Source: Nelumbo lutea (Eukaryota > Streptophyta > Magnoliopsida > Proteales > Nelumbonaceae). Taken from it: 64,000 nt of DNA. Shown one piece after another: positions 1 to 13,100 of this stretch (the stretch's first letter is position 1; the number at the start of each line of letters is the position of its first letter). The stretch spans positions 46,898,631 to 46,962,630 of the forward strand of contig JAKGHH010000002.1 in the NCBI GenBank assembly GCA_022828595.1, in the 5' to 3' direction. The position numbers and the translations under genes are program-made. The notes beneath the pieces are model-generated. The model searched no databases and had not been told where the DNA came from. It saw only the letters and a program-made list of their open reading frames with translations.

Positions 1-1060
1 AATTTTTGAAATTCAAGGACAAATTATGGGCTTCCCAAGTAGCCCAAGCTTTTGCCCTATTAATTGAGGTAAATCCCAATTTATAAGCAATATCAAAAAC
101 TGCACCCAAGTGATTCCTAGCAAGAGCCACAATGGTGAACATACCATCCTCCATTTGAGAAGCATCAAAATTAATTTTAATCACACCCAAGTCAGGGGGA
201 TTCCACCTTATATAGCTACAATCTTTGGTTAAACTTTCACCCTTAGACTCATGTGTATACTCTTGAAATTCCATAAGCAAGCCAATGACATTATCAATGA
301 CCTTATATTGAGGAATCGAAAGATTCTTAAAAACCCTCAAATTTCTACTCTTCTAAAGATTACACATTTTTCCTTTTGCCATTCCTCCTCGAGTAACAAA
401 CTCTTTGAAAGGTCCGGCCACCAATCTTTTATAAACCTATCTTAGTCTTCAAGTCCTTGAATAGTTGGGAGAATAATCGTCCAATAATTCCTTGTAACAG
501 AATATTTTCTAAAAATATGATCAACATCCTCATCCTCACCACAAACATCACATCCACCATCGATATTGAACCCTTTGCGTCTAAGAAGAGACTTAGAGGG
601 AAGTCGAATGTTCAGCAATAGGAACATAAACACTTGAAGTTTTGACAGGCACTTTAGCTTCCAAATGTTCTTACTCCAATTAAAACTATTTATTGGATTT
701 GAAACAATACCACATTTCAATCTATAGGTAGAATATGATGAAAATTTTCCATTAGCATTAAACCACCACACCAACTCATCCTCTTTTGACTCTGACGGGA
801 TGAAAATAGTTTTGATCTTCAACCAAATATCATATGGAACAAGATTGCATATTTTCTCTCTATTCCAAACATTCCTATCTCGATCAATCACATCATTAAC
901 TAAGAGTCCCTCATTAATAATGTTTCTTTGAGGAACCAAATCAACAATAGCTTTATCTCTAATCCATCCATCTATCCAAAAATTCAGTGATTTACTATTA
1001 CCTATTTCCCAACCTCTCTTTAGTTTCAAATCCGTGGATTAATCCTCCTATTTTTACTCC
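1..1060 (-). pseudogene. LINE (non-LTR retrotransposon) ORF2 3' fragment: zf-RVT and RNase H-like domains
   Basis: Read on the minus strand, 1029 to 442 gives a 195-residue frame of the type found downstream of plant LINE reverse transcriptases. It starts KRGWEIGNSKSLNFWIDGWI and carries the zf-RVT cysteine/histidine cluster CDVCGEDEDVDHIF. After an in-frame stop at about 442, translation in shifted frames down to base 1 recovers an RNase H-like segment (INFDASQMEDG, then VALARNHLGAVFDIAYKLG), the usual C-terminal domain of plant LINEs. The reverse transcriptase palm is absent, and unrelated purine-rich repeat lies upstream (above about 1060), so the copy is truncated at its 5' side. Its 3' end lies beyond the window. 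At least one stop and one frameshift make it non-coding today. Domain assignment is by motif recognition; the subfamily is not assigned. Confidence 0.8.
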
Positions 1061-1194
1061 ATCCATTCTCATCCAGAGATAGAGTCAAATGAAATACCCT
1101 TTGTGGTGGTGGGTTTGAAACGACTAGTGGGTGCATTAGACTTGTGGGGTCTCCAATGATGGGAGATGATTCAAATGATGGATTTGGAAATGAG

Positions 1195-1345
1195 AAGAGG
1201 AAGGAATTGGAGACAGAAAGGGAGTCAGAGTTGGAGTTGGAGACAAAATCAGAGATGAAGACAGAATAAGAGTAGGAGTCAAAGTAGGAGACGGAGACGG
1301 AATCGGAGTCGAAGGCAGAGATAGAAACAGAATGAGATGGAGGCA
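1195..1345. repeat. Degenerate purine-rich GGAGTC/GGAGAC-type tandem repeat
   Basis: The plus strand is almost pure A/G with repeated GGAGAC, GGAGTC and GGAATC words in a loose 6-base rhythm. The opposite strand reads as a Ser/Asp-rich open frame (1523-1026), which is a by-product of the repeat rather than a gene: there are no domains and no start context. Confidence 0.7.
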
Positions 1346-2277
1346 AAGATTGAAATGGAGTGGAACTATAAAAGGGTATTTTGGGGATTTTGAAAAATAT
1401 ATCAATTACATGGGAATAATGTAATGGAAAGTTAATGACAATGAATGTATTAGACAATTGCCAAAAAAAACTTAAAAACACTTTTAAAAATAATATATAA
1501 ATAATGAGGATAGAATTAGTCAATTAACTAAATGGAAGCAGTTATAATTCCCCAAAGGCGGCTAAAAATACAATAATTTGAAAACCAACACCCACCCACC
1601 CACAGTTTAAAATGGTATTTTTTAGGAAGCATCTATTCATGTATTTTGCTATAATGGCTCATCTGTCATATAGGAGTAAATACGAATGTGTACAATCCAA
1701 ATGCATATAATATAAATATGAGCCGCTCGACTTATATTGTTGTTATGGTGTATTTTTCTTGGCCAAGAACCCCAAAATTACATCTAGTGCAGTTACGGTG
1801 CAGCACTTTGCAACCACTAATAAAGTGGAGGGCACGTCTACGAGGGTTTCCACTCCTTGTGAGTTGTGCCCCCCCAACGTCAGCGATAGAAAAAATATAT
1901 ATAGAGCAGCTTGTCACGTGATATTTTAAATTTATCATCAGTGTTGGCATGTTCGTATTTCATTGGGAGATAACAAAGGGATACTGCGAGAGTTCACATC
2001 TGCTGTGACCACACTCACGTTTAATCCCTCCAATGGAACAGGACTGATGCTAATAAATTCAGAACATCGGGTGAACAATTCTCTTATTTTCATAATTGAC
2101 CCTTTCCACAACCACAAGGGAGGATTTTGTGTTAAGACAACGGGGATACACCAGCTACCAAATAAAAAAAGCATATATCACACAAATGCTTGAATAAAAG
2201 ACAACAACTGGCATGTTCATATATTATTGGAGTCACAAGAAGGTGACATCCTGCACATGTTTGAGTATCAAACTAAA
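1346..2277. other. Intergenic, no gene seen
   Basis: AT-rich sequence with only short open frames on both strands. None resembles a known protein and none has plausible splice partners. Confidence 0.5.
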
Positions 2278-2396
2278 GGTTGTGTTTGGTTTGCATGAAA
2301 TGATGAAAAAGGTAGGGAAAAGGAAGGAAAACCTAATATAGGTTTGTATAGATTTCTTTGCCTTTTCCTACCTTTTTTTCAAATCAAACGACAGCC
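2278..2396. mobile_element. Tourist-like MITE (PIF/Harbinger type), 119 bp
   Basis: The left end GGTTGTGTTTGGTTTG is matched in inverted orientation by the right end CAAATCAAACGACAGCC. The element is flanked by TAAA at 2274-2277 and 2397-2400, fitting the TAA/TTA target preference of PIF/Harbinger elements. The inside is a purine arm followed by a pyrimidine arm, so it folds almost completely into a hairpin. No coding capacity. Confidence 0.65.
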
Positions 2397-2529
2397 TAAA
2401 GTTACATCTACCACAGGCTAGGACTGAACTTTGATCATACAAGGTTTATTGGTAAATTTATTTTGGCAATGTAGGTAAAATCTATATATGGTGAATCCAC
2501 CGCACTGCACAAAACGAAATAATTTGATA

Positions 2530-2840
2530 CAAGGTTTTTAAAATCAGACGGGACGGGGAACTGTTCTGGGACCGGTTTCTGTGTCGAACGGTCTAACCGT
2601 TCGGTCTGAATGGACAGCTCATTCTGATAGAAAATTTAAAAAAAAAATCCAAAAAATGGTCAAAAACCATTCTCCACTTGAATGATTCGACGATCCAACC
2701 GCCTGAATCAATGATTCACTAACAAAATTAATGATTTTTGGCCCAAAAAGCAGTTTTGGGGTTAAACGGAACCAGTCAGGTGACCGGTTCCAAATTTTTC
2801 CGATTCAACCATTTGGTCCAGTCCGATTTTAAAAACATTG
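2530..2840. mobile_element. hAT-like MITE, family R1, copy a (311 bp)
   Basis: The ends CAAGGTTTTTAAAATC and GATTTTAAAAACATTG are near-perfect inverted repeats. The interior has the family's GC-richer words (CCGGTTCC, ACCGTTCGG). Related copies at 14774-15083 and 20164-20460 have exact 8-bp flanking duplications. Here the flanks (ATTTGATA and GTATGATC) match at only 5 of 8 bases, suggesting an older insertion. Confidence 0.65.
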
Positions 2841-2869
2841 GTATGATCTATTAAAATAGAATAATTTGA

Positions 2870-4870
2870 TATGGCTTCTATCTCTTTTCTCCTTTTTTAA
2901 TTTTACATAATTCCGTATTATTTATAAGGCGTTCAGGAAATTTTCGTGTTAAGGAAGTAAATGAATTCAAAATTGGTAGACTGCATTAGGCATACTAATG
3001 GAGACTTTCAAAATTCCTTTGATGTATTAACTGTTTTAAACGATAATTACTTTCACTTTACAGCAGGTGTGTTTTTTGGGTTTTGTGTAATAGGTTAGGT
3101 GGGTGTTATTTTACAGGTTATACCATACTAATAATTAGTTTGTATATATAAGGATTATTTATTACTCAAATACCTGTTTTATTAGGTGTATTAATAATTA
3201 CATTTTGTAGTATAAGGATAATTTATTACTCACATATAATCAGATAAAGTAATATTAATAGGTTACATTTATTAACTATATTATTAATAAAAGTATAATA
3301 TGATAGTTATTTTACTTATAAATAAATTATATAATTAACTATAATTTAATTAATTAAATTTAAATAATTCAAGTAATCTTAACTAATTGATAATATAACA
3401 CGAATTATCAAAAGTTTTTAGTAAAATTAAAATTAAATAAAATTTTTAATTTGAAAATTAGTATTTACTAATTTGAAATTCACACATTCATAGGGGTGAT
3501 CATTTTCACTTTTCAGCTTGACCCGTGCTTGAGGCTTTATTAGTACAACAAACTGCAAGGCTAGGCTTGGGCCTAACACTTCAAGCATAAATCAAGCCCC
3601 GCATGGCTCACACATATTTATAATACATATAATATAAGATATTTTATATTATAAAATATTTTTTATAAACATATTATATGACATATTATATAAAACTTTA
3701 AATCTATGCACTATTTTTATACATAAATTTCATAGGTTTGGATTTAAGTCTGATCCTATTCAAGCAAAGGTGATAGCTCTTATTACAATTGCTAAACCTA
3801 AGCCAAGCCAATGTAGGACTAGGTATGGGCTTATGCTTTTGGCCTAGAACCTACGTCACACCCAAGCTTGGGCTAAAGCCTTATCACATGTACTAAGCCC
3901 AGCCTAGGGCAGTAGGGCCAACATGGCAACATTATTCAGCTTCCATCTATTTTAACTCTAATTAATACAAGTTTATTAATAAAACAAAATAAATATTAGT
4001 AAAACTATTAATTTTAAAATTAATTTTTTATAATTTGAAATCCACTAAAATTGCATTGAAAAAAATGATAAAATCAATAAATATAATAACAATAAACTAA
4101 AAATTATAATTAATAATAATAAATTAGTTTTAAAAATTTTTATTGACTTTAAAATCAACTTAAAATAACAACATTAAAAATTCTAATATAAAATAATAAA
4201 GTTAGTAGAATATTGATAAAACTAAGTACTACATTAAATAATGATGTAAGAAAATTTTTAGTTTTAAATTAACAAAAAATTAATTTTATTATTTTATCAC
4301 TAATTTATCCAACAATACATAAACAAAAAATGATATTTGGACCAGACTCGGTCTGACTTGAACCAAGTGGGAATGTTGCAACACCTGTGATCATCACTAT
4401 TCTGCTTCTGTCTATTTTAACTCTAATTAATACAAGTTTATTAGTAAAACAAAACAAATATTAGTAAAACTATTAATTTTAAAATTAATTTTTATAATTT
4501 GAAATCCACTAAAATTGCATTGAGAAAACAATGATAAAATCAATAAACATAATAACTATAAACTAAAAATTATAATTAATAATAATAAATTAGTTTTAAA
4601 AATTTTTATTGACTTTAAAATCAACTTAAAATAACAACATTAAAAATTCTAATATAAAATAATAAAGTTAGTAAAATATTGATAAAAATAAATACTACAA
4701 TAAACGATAATGTAAGAAAAATTTTAGTTTTAAATTAATAAAAATAATAATTTTATTATTTTAACACTAATTTATCCAACAATACATAATAAAAAAAAAA
4801 ATGATCTTTGGGTCGGACTCGACCTCACTTGACCCAAGTGGGAATGTTGCAAGGCTCATTTTCAATACAA
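2870..4870. repeat. AT-rich dispersed/tandem unit, copy A, with internal duplication
   Basis: This block is matched in the same order by 5690-7330. Shared landmarks are a start around TCTCTTTTCTCCTTTTTTAA, a central segment with GGGGTGATCATTTTCACT followed by ACAACAAACTGCAAGGCT, and a right part with TCTAATTAATACAAG. Inside copy A the right part is itself duplicated: about 3950-4390 and 4413-4860 are near-identical, each ending near GACCCAAGTGGGAATGTTGC. No coding sequence is recognised. It may be a decayed non-autonomous transposon, but no termini could be defined. Confidence 0.6.
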
Positions 4871-5235
4871 TTATTTTTAACAAAGCTTGTGCATTACACG
4901 GACTCTGATTAATATCTATTATATTTAGTAGAATGGATAAACACATGTTTTATTTCACTAGGGTTCCTACTGCCAAGTGCCTTGCTGGAGGCTTGAGACA
5001 ATAGCTTTTGTGTCAATGCGGGGGACAAACTCTTTTCTGGATAAGTTTATTCCCACCCTCACTAAAATTCATCTACAACCAAATAGGCTTGTAAAGCGGG
5101 AGTGTATGTTCGATAGGGTTGTCAATGAATTGAGCCTATCCAATGGGCCCGAACTAATTGAAGCGATTAGTTTTGGTTCCATGATTTTGTCCTGATTAAT
5201 TTGGGTTGGTTCCATGTCTTGTCAATCAATTATTA

Positions 5236-5253
5236 TATATATATATATATATA
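5236..5253. repeat. (TA)n microsatellite
   Basis: Uninterrupted TA dinucleotides in the AT-rich spacer between the two copies of the duplicated unit. Confidence 0.85.
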
Positions 5254-5689
5254 ACACTTTTCTATTTTTCTTAAAATTTTAATCATATTTTAAGCTTGAA
5301 ATGATAAATTTGATAAATAATGAATAAGGTAATAATATTAAAATATTTAATTTATTAACATATAAATATGTAGTTTAATATTTTTATTACTTTTATTAAA
5401 ATTTTATATTATTATTTAAATATATATATATTTAGTATAATCGAGCATATCGAGCCCAAACTGTTTAGATTCAATTGGTCGAGATAACGTAGTTGCATGA
5501 TCTGGTTTGATGATAACCCGTCACGTTATGTACTTCGGAATTAGTTGCCCTAAAGGTGATTCAAAACCAAACCATGCATGTCTGATTTTTTTTCCAAGCC
5601 CAGTAAATAGTAATTCATACAAAGCCCTACGTTCAAGTAGATTACTGGTTGGTGATTGGCATTAACATGATAAGCATGTAACTCCATGA

Positions 5690-7330
5690 TCTTGCATCTA
5701 TATTTTTTCTCCTTTTCTTAATTTTTATTTTTTTATTTTAAATAATTCCATGCAATGTATAAACCGCAAGGGAAATTTTCGTGCTTAGCAAGTGAAACTT
5801 CAATCAATCTTGAGAATAGGGTAATGGAGACTTTTAATCAATCATTTAATGTGAATATTAAATGACCAATTTTTAAAATTCCCTTGATGTGCTGGTTGTT
5901 TTTAACTTATAATTACTTATAATTTAAAGACGTTGGGTGTGTTTATTGGGTTTTGTGTAATATGTGGGTGTTACTTTTTATAATTCCTTAAGGGTTGTAT
6001 TAGGCATACTAATAATTATTTTTTGTAGTACAAGGATAATTTATTACTCAGATATAGTTTGCATTAATAAAAACATAATATGATAATTGTTTTATTTTAA
6101 CCAAAGTATATAATTAACTAAACATAATAGCTTTATTAATCTTAGCTAATTGATAATATAATGTGAATTATCAAAAAAATTTAGTAAAATTAAATTTAAA
6201 CAATATTGTTAATTTTAAAATTAATATTTATTATTTTAAAATTCAATTAGCTATAGGGTGATCATTTTCACTCTTTAATGTGACACATGCCTAGGCTTGT
6301 ATTACCACAACAAACTGCAAGGTTGGGCTTGGGCCCAACACCTCACACCTGGCCCAAGCCCCTTATGGCTCGTATATATTTATATTATATATGCATACTT
6401 ATAGTACAGATAATATATTAATATAAGATATTTTATATTACAAAATAATTTTTATATACATATTATATGACATATAATACAATATATATCATATAATATA
6501 AATATGATATTATAGTACATATAATATAAGATATTCACTATTTTATAATAAAATTCATAGGTTTGAAATTAAGCATGAACCTATGCAAGCATAGGCCATA
6601 ACCCTTATTACAATTGCTAAGCCTAGGTGTGGCTCATGTAGGACTAGCTATGGGTTTATATTTTTAGCCTAGAACCCAGGTCGGGCCCGAGCTTTGGCCA
6701 AAGCCTTATCACATGAGTTAAGCCTATCATGGGGCTGACTTGGCTACACCCATGATCATCACTAAGCTTGTGTTTATTTTAATTCTAATTAATACAATGT
6801 TATTAATAAAACAAAACAAATATTAGTAAGAAATTACTATTTTTGAAATAAATTTTTATAATTTAATATCCAATAGTATTGCATTTGAAAAACTAATGAT
6901 AAAATCAATAAAATAATAATAATAAACTAAAAATTATAATTAATAAAAATAATAAATATATTTTATTAAAACTAATTTAATGTAGCCATTAGAAATTCTA
7001 ACATAAAATAATAAAAGTTAGTAAAAATTAATAAAACTAAATACTACTATAAATTTATTAATAAAATTAATGATGTAAGAAAATTTATAGTTTTAAATTA
7101 ACAAAAAAATAATAATTTTAATAATAATTTATCCAACAATACATAATCAAAAAATAATGTTTGCATTGGACTCAATCTCACTTGAGACTTGACCCAATTG
7201 GGAATGGTGCAAGGCTCCTTTTGACAACAATACATAATCAAAAAATAATCTTTGGATTGGACTCAATCTCACTTGAGACTTGACCCAATTGGGAATGGGG
7301 CAAGGCTCTTTTTGACACAATTACTTTTAA
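5690..7330. repeat. AT-rich dispersed/tandem unit, copy B
   Basis: Second diverged copy of the unit at 2870-4870, in the same orientation about 2.8 kb downstream. Its right end contains a short tandem duplication (about 7135-7215 and 7222-7310), each ending GACCCAATTGGGAATGG then GCAAGGCTC. No open frame of note. Confidence 0.6.
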
Positions 7331-9540
7331 CAAAGTTATCACGGATTGTTATACCTTATTAAATGTGAAAGTACAGTTTGTGATAAGCAAATCAATGAAA
7401 AGTAAGGCGTCCTTAAAGTAATTAGTTGACATTTGAATTTAGCATGTAACCAATAACAATGAATGCACCATAGTTGAACCATGACAATATGAATCACTTT
7501 CATTATTATCCAAGAAGCAGATCGGATCCAGCAAAATTCAAATCCAATATGATTTGTGCATGTGAGAAAAACCTGACAATTTATCATCAGGATTCTTGTT
7601 TTCTCTCATCATTTTTTAAAAGTTCCATTCGCTGAATACAGAGGCTGAGGAGGAAGATGAGCAACAATGTTCATTGCCCTTTTTTTATATTTTTCCAAAA
7701 AAACTATCCCATTTTAGTTATTATATAAAAATATTATTTTTATTGATATTAAGGGAAAAAATTGCCCTTCTCTGCTAAAAACCCTAATGTATTTGGATTA
7801 ACTGAACGCTTTGACCGTTCAGCGGGCTGTGGAACTAATGATAAAGTTCTACACATTAATTGCACAGCCCTCTACACAGCCAAAACATTCAGATAAACCT
7901 CAGTCATAATCATGCCGCCAACGGCCAAGGTATTAAATTTTGAAAGTTACAAACACCGAATCGTAGGAGCACATCCGTTAAGGTTTGTGTCCACTTATTT
8001 GATTCACAAATTTCCCTTGAAAAGGCTGCAAAAGTGCATCCAAATTTGTACTTCTTCCCCCCGCCCCCCCCCCCCCCCCAAAAAAAATGAAGAAAAAGAA
8101 AATATAAATATAGATGCCACTGCATGGCCGAACCTGATTAGCACTAATGGTCATGGTTGTTACACCTATTTTCATTCATTACCATACATTACATTAGTGC
8201 ATAAGTACCTTTCACCACAAACACTGCCAAAAGTGCAACTTTTGTGTTAGACATAAGTGCAAATTATTGTCACAACAAAATGGAATGCAAAACTTATACC
8301 TAGTTCCGTTTAATATTACAAACCCGTATTTTTAAACTGTTGTTGACCCATACAGTCGGACTGTTTGGCTTGGGAACCATCTAGGCAATTGATAAAATTA
8401 GTGACTAAAATGGTTTCAATTCCAGGTTGGATTTTAAATTAAAACATTGTTACAAACAAATAGAACCCTCCAAAAAATGCATGGTTTTGTTTTTTTGAAA
8501 ACAATAACAACAGCCAACCCTCGTTTCCTCCTTTGGTGAATTGGTGATTGCAGTAGCAGGTTCAAACCCAAACTTCATGCCTAAACCTTCAACCTGTGCA
8601 TTTACCGTCGCAGCAACAAGCCAGTGGTAATCCCACTCCACCCTGTCTGTCTCCTAAATTGTCTATGTTAATCACCCTAATGGATCTTTCCATGATTCAT
8701 TACTTTTACTACCTGGGCCAAAAAACTCCTAAAGTCTCCTTTAAGTTATTTATTTGGGTAATGCATTTATATGAACAAATGTTTTTTGAAAAACACTTAT
8801 TTCAATAAGTTTGTTCATCAATAAATTTTTTATTAAGTAAAGTTGTGCAATAACCATTTTATCAAAAAAAGTAGCATTATTAAAAGTATAATATTATCCC
8901 ATTAAGTATTAGTATAAGTAAGTAATTGATTTATCCAAGTCCTAAGAGAGTATTATTTACCTGCTACTCAAAAATTAATAGAATACACCACTTAAATATG
9001 AACATGATTTTATTTATTTTCCATGGAATCCACCAACTTTCCCGCCCTAGCTTTTTAGAAATCGACCAAGCCTTAATAAGTTTAGAATCCCATGTACATA
9101 GGAGAGTTCATAGATGATAAGACTTAGGCCAGAGTGACTTATGCAGCTGAGGCCATTTTTAGTCCACTGCTTTGGGTCTCATTCTCTTAATCCATGTTCA
9201 TTCTAGGTAAGAATGGGCAAAAATAAATAACATCATAGTATTTGATTACAAAATTATTGCCAAGGGCCACATTCTTTTTAGAATGAAAAATCAGTTCATA
9301 TCACAAAAATTGATTAACTTGAAGCATGAAAAATAATAATGCTCCATCTTTCTCATTTCATTGTTTCTACCAAAAAATACGACTGCATTCGTTCTCAGCT
9401 TCACTCCACGCCATTTTCTCTTCTTTTATTTCTTTCCTTTCGTTACATCAGCTGGTTTATAGGAACCCAATTACCTCCTAATTTGGCTTGATAATTCCAC
9501 TAGTGCTGGGTCACCCTCCTTACTTTCTTGATGAAATATG
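7331..9540. other. Intergenic, no gene seen; poly-C tract near 8060
   Basis: Only short unsupported frames. A homopolymer of C followed by A lies at about 8056-8088. A possible strongly decayed R1-type element lies at about 8323-8452 (TTTTTAAACTG to TTTTAAATTAAAACATTG), too diverged to call. Nothing else recognised. Confidence 0.5.
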
Positions 9541-10162
9541 ATCGTCAAGACTGAATATGAACACCAACACCAAATGTTTGGAGGTCAAGTGCGAGGAGGT
9601 CCCACCTACGGGAATAAATAATACAGAATGATCATCAAATCTCACATGCATTTCGGATAGCAGCGGTTGTTGGAGAAAAGACCATATAAAAAAGAGGGTT
9701 TAGGTGATAGGTTTCCATCTGAACAACAATTTGGTGAAATGCAGCAGTCCGACTCAATGCTTTCTTTAACTTAAAGGCCGCACCAAGTTGAGCAATGGAC
9801 CAATGGCACCCAGGAGGAAACGGATCAGCTCTCACCTAATGTCTAATGATTATTTTGCCACCTAAGTGCTCGATAATATAGACGTTTGAGCTCGTCGATA
9901 CTCAATACCACTCGTAGGTCGTAGCTCCGTTGGCTGCTGCACTTTCTGTGATACAGCTCCTACTCACTCTCTCACGTTTGAAATATAAAATCTAATGTTA
10001 TGTTTTATGCGTTGGAAGTCGCCAACTCCTTGTTGCAATAGCTGACAAGGAGTTGAGATACCGGATTATAACAAGCGGAAACACGACAGTGCATCGACGG
10101 AAATTCTGGGTTCCGGTCTTAGTTCCGGGCGGTGTGCCTTAGCTTTGTTCTGATTTAGACAG
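9541..10162 (+). promoter_or_regulatory. Putative promoter and 5'UTR of the IRX9-like gene
   Basis: The 620 bases before the ATG contain a TATA-like ATATAAAA near 9983. Two matches to the secondary-wall MYB element (SMRE, ACC[A/T]A[A/C][T/C]) are present: ACCAAAT at 9569-9575 and ACCTAAT at 9834-9840. SMREs are bound by MYB46/MYB83, which control xylan genes. A 7-mer this degenerate is expected close to once by chance in such a stretch, so the sites are suggestive only. Confidence 0.35.
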
Positions 10163-13100
10163 ATGGGTTCGTCGGAAAGATCCAAGAAAAGTGTTCAGAT
10201 GTGGAAGAAGGCCGTGTTCCATTTCTTGTTATGTTTCGTTACTGGATTCTTCACGGGTTTCTTTCCCATCGGCAGAACTTCTACTTTCTGGGGTAGCTTT
10301 GCGTGGAACCAATCAGTGGAGCGTCGAGAACTTTCGCCTCAACCGATAGAGATGTTGCATCAATTGACAAAGGCTGGGAACTTCGATAAGAGCCTGATGG
10401 GTGAAACCCAGGTGGCGGTTCCCACTGGTTCCGGAGATTCTAAGGAGACATCTCTGGTGGAGGAAGATGAAGCAGAATTGGTTCCGCGGAAGCTTTTGAT
10501 TCTTATAACACCGACAAGATCAAAGGATCCTACTCAAGGTGCCTTTCTGACGAAAATGGCTAACACATTGAAATTGGTTCCTCCTCCCCTTCTTTGGATT
10601 GTTGTGGAAGCCCAGACCGATTCCTCGGGATTCTCAGAGATGCTGAGGAAATCTGGAATAATGTACCGGCATTTGGTTTTCAAAGAGAATTTCACAGACC
10701 CAGATGCAGAGCTGGACCATCAGAGGAACGTCGCGCTTAATCACATTGAGCACCATCGTTTAAATGGAATCGTTCACTTTGCCGCAGCTTCCAATGTCTA
10801 CGATCTTGATTTCTTCCAGGAGGTCAGAGGAATCGAGTATGAAATCCCTTTCCTTCCACTCTATATTTCTATAAAATATCTTCATATTTTATTAGTTTCC
10901 ATTATTCGTGCAGAAGAGAAATGACGAAATCACCTCCAAACGCCTGACTCCAGAGTACTACCACCCCTACCTTGAACAGGGCACACAAAGAACTGAAATC
11001 CAAATCGAATTATTTATGGGTCTCAATTCTCATGACGTCTTATGATCCTAACGATATGATTAAGCCCATGATTTTTTTTTTTTTTTTTTTGGAAATCCAA
11101 TTCTGAGCTGGGTTCTTGTTTTTGGCTTCGTTTTCAGAGCTGGGTTCTGCTGTAAACATATTCTGCAAGCCAACCCTGTTTTGCCTGTCAGAGTTGCACA
11201 GCCATTACATATGTTTACTGCAGATTTAGATAATGCAGCTCATCGTGTTAGTGTTAGGCATTAATTATGGTCGGCCTCTTAGCTCTTAGGTGGATTGGTT
11301 GATATATTATATCTACTGGTATGGGTGGAGAGTACGTAGCAGTTTAAATATTAAGAGACTTTAGTATTATTATATGATTGTAATTTATAGATTAGTTAGT
11401 GCAGTTGTTAAGGACGATTAGGAGGAAATGGAACACAAAATATTATCCTGATTTCTGACAACCATGAAAAGTAGGAAACCCATTATTCCAAGGGTTTCTG
11501 ACCCAGCTCAGAATATGATTTCTGACAACCATGAAGGTTGTATTATCATATTTACAACCATGAAGGTTGTATTATTATATGATTTCTGACAACCATGAAT
11601 ATCGATATAAGCTGATGCGCCCTGAAATAAGTTACTCATAAAAGCTGAAGCGGATAGTCCTTTAATAGCCAATTTGGCTCTCTGGATTTTTCATCAAATA
11701 TAGCTTATAGGCCGTCTATGTGAGGCCCACCTTAAACAGCCAGAATGTGCAGCACTTCAGCCCTCCCAAAAGCGCACATGGCAACCTTGTGATTAGTGAT
11801 TAAAGCTGTAGCTTTTGACAACTCAACAATTAAGTGAATTAACCCTAACTCCACCTTAATTGCAGGGCCTTTGGGACATGGCCAGTAGCTTTTGTTTCTG
11901 CAAATAAGAAGAGGATTGTGGTTGAAGGACCTGTTTGCGACTCCTCTCAAGTTATAGGGTGGCATTCAAGGAGAGTGAACAAACAGATGGACATGGCGCC
12001 TTCAATTCATATTTCAAGCTTCGCTTTTAACACTTCTATTCTCTGGGATCCTGAGAGATGGGGGCGTACTCCTTCCCTTCAAGATAGCTCACAGTCAGAG
12101 GTTAGTGGTTTAAGATACAAACTAGCAAGTTTTAAAAACCATCTCGGAATTAGAATCTTTTTTGCCACGGTTTTTGAGTTGATGATTTGACGATTCGTTT
12201 TGAATGAATGGCCCATTCAAATTTAAAAAATAAATAATCAAAATAAAAAACTGCAAAAAATCATTGAATGAATCAACGATTTGACTGTACAAATTAATGA
12301 ATTGCTGATCAATTCAATGGTTTTTAGCATGGAAATAAGTAAAATTATGGCAGTGCAAATAATTCTGATTTAACTTTTGTTTCAAATTTTGCCAAATTTC
12401 ATTTGATTGCAGTATACATGAAATGAAATAAGACATGAAACAGAGTAAAGCAAACCCAAAATAAAAGCAAACCAGAATTTGCATTCCTTTTATTTGCACT
12501 CCAATGCAATATTTATACTAGTACAAATAAAATTGAACCATAACCAAACACAACTTTAAGAAATTTTATAAATTTTGCAGCCTTAAGAAATTTAATAAAA
12601 TTTGTTAAGAACTCTCTCAACTGCTCTGTTTCTCTTTTATTTTCTATCAAACCAAACACAATTTTAGTGTGTGTAAGATTTGAATTGCTTAATTATGTCA
12701 TATGCAAACTTGGGGGACACGGAGAATCACATTTCAATTTTGCATCATGTTTTGGATATTTGGATTCCCGTCCTGTTTCTTTCATTCTCAGTCTTGTGTA
12801 ATTCGGTTTGATCTGTTGAACCAATTATTAATTATGTTTTGAATTGTTTTCTTTTGTTTTTTATTTGATCTGTTGAACCAGTTATTAATTATGCTTTGAT
12901 TTTTTTTTTTCTTTTGTTTATTTTGGTAAAATCTGTTTTTTAATTTACAAAAATCAAAATAAAACGCACTAGGTAAGAATCAAACTTTTGACTTTCTGTT
13001 TAAGAAATAAACGCGCTATCCACTGAACTACAGACGCTTCATACGTAATATAATTTACTCATTAACTTAAATAATATACGTTCGCTGAAAAATATATTCA

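Noticed and set aside
1026..1523. Ser/Asp-rich 165-residue minus-strand frame
   Set aside because: It is produced by the purine-rich tandem repeat; no domain, no start context, and it overlaps the LINE remnant edge.
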